In this document: positions 5,993-6,281 of the stretch, one piece after another
Position numbering within the stretch: position 1 is the first letter of the stretch
How the letters are laid out: every line of letters begins with the position of its first letter
NCBI GenBank assembly: GCA_021159825.1
Contig: JAGHDR010000161.1
Location: forward strand, 1 to 6,281
From: Deltaproteobacteria bacterium
Lineage (GTDB): Bacteria > Desulfobacterota > DSM-4660 > Desulfatiglandales > Desulfatiglandaceae
Length of the DNA: 6,281 nucleotides
Reading direction: 5' to 3'
Notes under the pieces: generated by a model
Told to the model about the DNA's origin: nothing
Databases searched by the model: none
Seen by the model: the letters and a program-made list of their open reading frames with translations, nothing else
Position numbers and translations under genes: made by a program

Positions 5993-6053
5993 AGTCGTGA
6001 AATGGAAAGAGCTTTTCAATCCCCGTATCTTTTGGAAACCCTATTTCACGACT
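5993..6053. repeat. 11-bp perfect inverted repeat between the flavodiiron and rubrerythrin genes
   Basis: AGTCGTGAAAT (5993-6003) and ATTTCACGACT (6043-6053) are exact reverse complements around a 39-nt spacer. The right arm is the 3' end of the rubrerythrin coding sequence (the codons for the terminal VVK and part of the stop), so the left arm is an inverted copy of that end. The loop is too long and T-tracts are absent for a classical intrinsic terminator, but it lies exactly where two convergent transcripts end. Chance similarity cannot be excluded. Confidence 0.5.
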
Positions 6054-6281
6054 TTGAACTTCTCTTTCACAGCGCCGCAAATCGGACAGTTGTCTTTTGG
6101 TGCATCCTCCGTCACAAATCCGCAAACCTGGCATACATAATAGTCGGTTTTCCGGTCCGAGAGCATGTCGTTCATGGCCTTTTTGTAGAGGTCGGCATGA
6201 CCGCTTTCCACGTCCCGAGACCTGGAAAAAGCCTTGGCTATGGAGTCCTTTCCCTCATCCGTGGCATCCTTGATGAGTTTC
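6041..6281 (-). CDS. rbr: Rubrerythrin, C-terminal part (runs off the window edge)
   Basis: The minus strand encodes the last 79 residues of a rubrerythrin, a cytosolic non-haem iron peroxidase that protects anaerobes from hydrogen peroxide and takes its electrons from NADH via rubredoxin-type carriers. Visible are the end of the four-helix ferritin-like domain (SIAKAFSRSRDVESGHADLY, where ESGHADLY fits the conserved ExxH iron-ligand helix) and a complete C-terminal rubredoxin-like domain. That domain has four cysteines in two CxxC pairs, YVCQVCGF and NCPICGA, 11 residues apart, followed by the basic tail KEKFKVVK and a TAG stop at 6041-6043. The 5' part, with the first iron-ligand helices and the promoter, lies beyond 6281. 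It converges on the flavodiiron gene with 65 nt between the stops, a pairing that fits an oxygen and peroxide defence locus. The visible part shows no lesion. Confidence 0.88.
   Translation of the reverse strand, partial: KLIKDATDEGKDSIAKAFSRSRDVESGHADLYKKAMNDMLSDRKTDYYVCQVCGFVTEDAPKDNCPICGAVKEKFKVVK

Overview
The window suggests an anaerobic bacterium, most likely a sulfate-reducer-like member of the Desulfobacterota (former Deltaproteobacteria). The reasons are the mix of a rubrerythrin, an A-type flavodiiron protein closely resembling Desulfovibrio rubredoxin:oxygen oxidoreductase, an FmdE-family zinc-finger protein, a DUF1538/P-II cassette and a GC-rich REP-like element of a kind I associate with these genomes. 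This placement is inference from protein resemblance; there is no rRNA or other taxonomic marker here.

Left half (1-3843), intact. After an AT-rich leader with stacked palindromes (1-125) comes a tight plus-strand operon: two homologous DUF1538 membrane proteins (126-896 and 910-1695) and a P-II-like signalling protein starting 1 nt after the second (1697-2038). A plausible sigma70 promoter overlaps the end of the P-II gene and would drive a two-TM potassium channel with two cytosolic RCK units (2104-3843). Paired DUF1538 proteins have, as I recall, been reported as a two-component Na+(Li+,K+)/H+ antiporter (UmpAB, Halomonas). The region therefore reads as a monovalent-cation homeostasis module, with a nucleotide-sensing P-II-like protein as the likely regulator.

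Right half (3844-6281), largely broken. The minus strand carries only the C-terminal ~175 residues of TrkA (3877-4407). At about 4400-4407 this is fused head-to-head to the C-terminal part of an FmdE-family protein on the plus strand (4402-4815), so both genes lose their 5' ends at the same point. A 55-bp double-hairpin REP-like element follows (4859-4913). Directly abutting it is a flavodiiron protein gene that lacks about its first 40 codons and has a frameshift near 5780 (remnant 4913-5975). The window ends inside a convergent rubrerythrin gene whose C-terminal rubredoxin domain is intact (6041-6281, minus strand).

Three truncated genes, one inverted junction with microhomology and one frameshift within 2.1 kb mean either a real rearrangement and decay zone beside the cation module, or an assembly chimera. 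The sequence alone cannot decide between them. No tRNA, rRNA, CRISPR array, transposase or prophage gene was seen.
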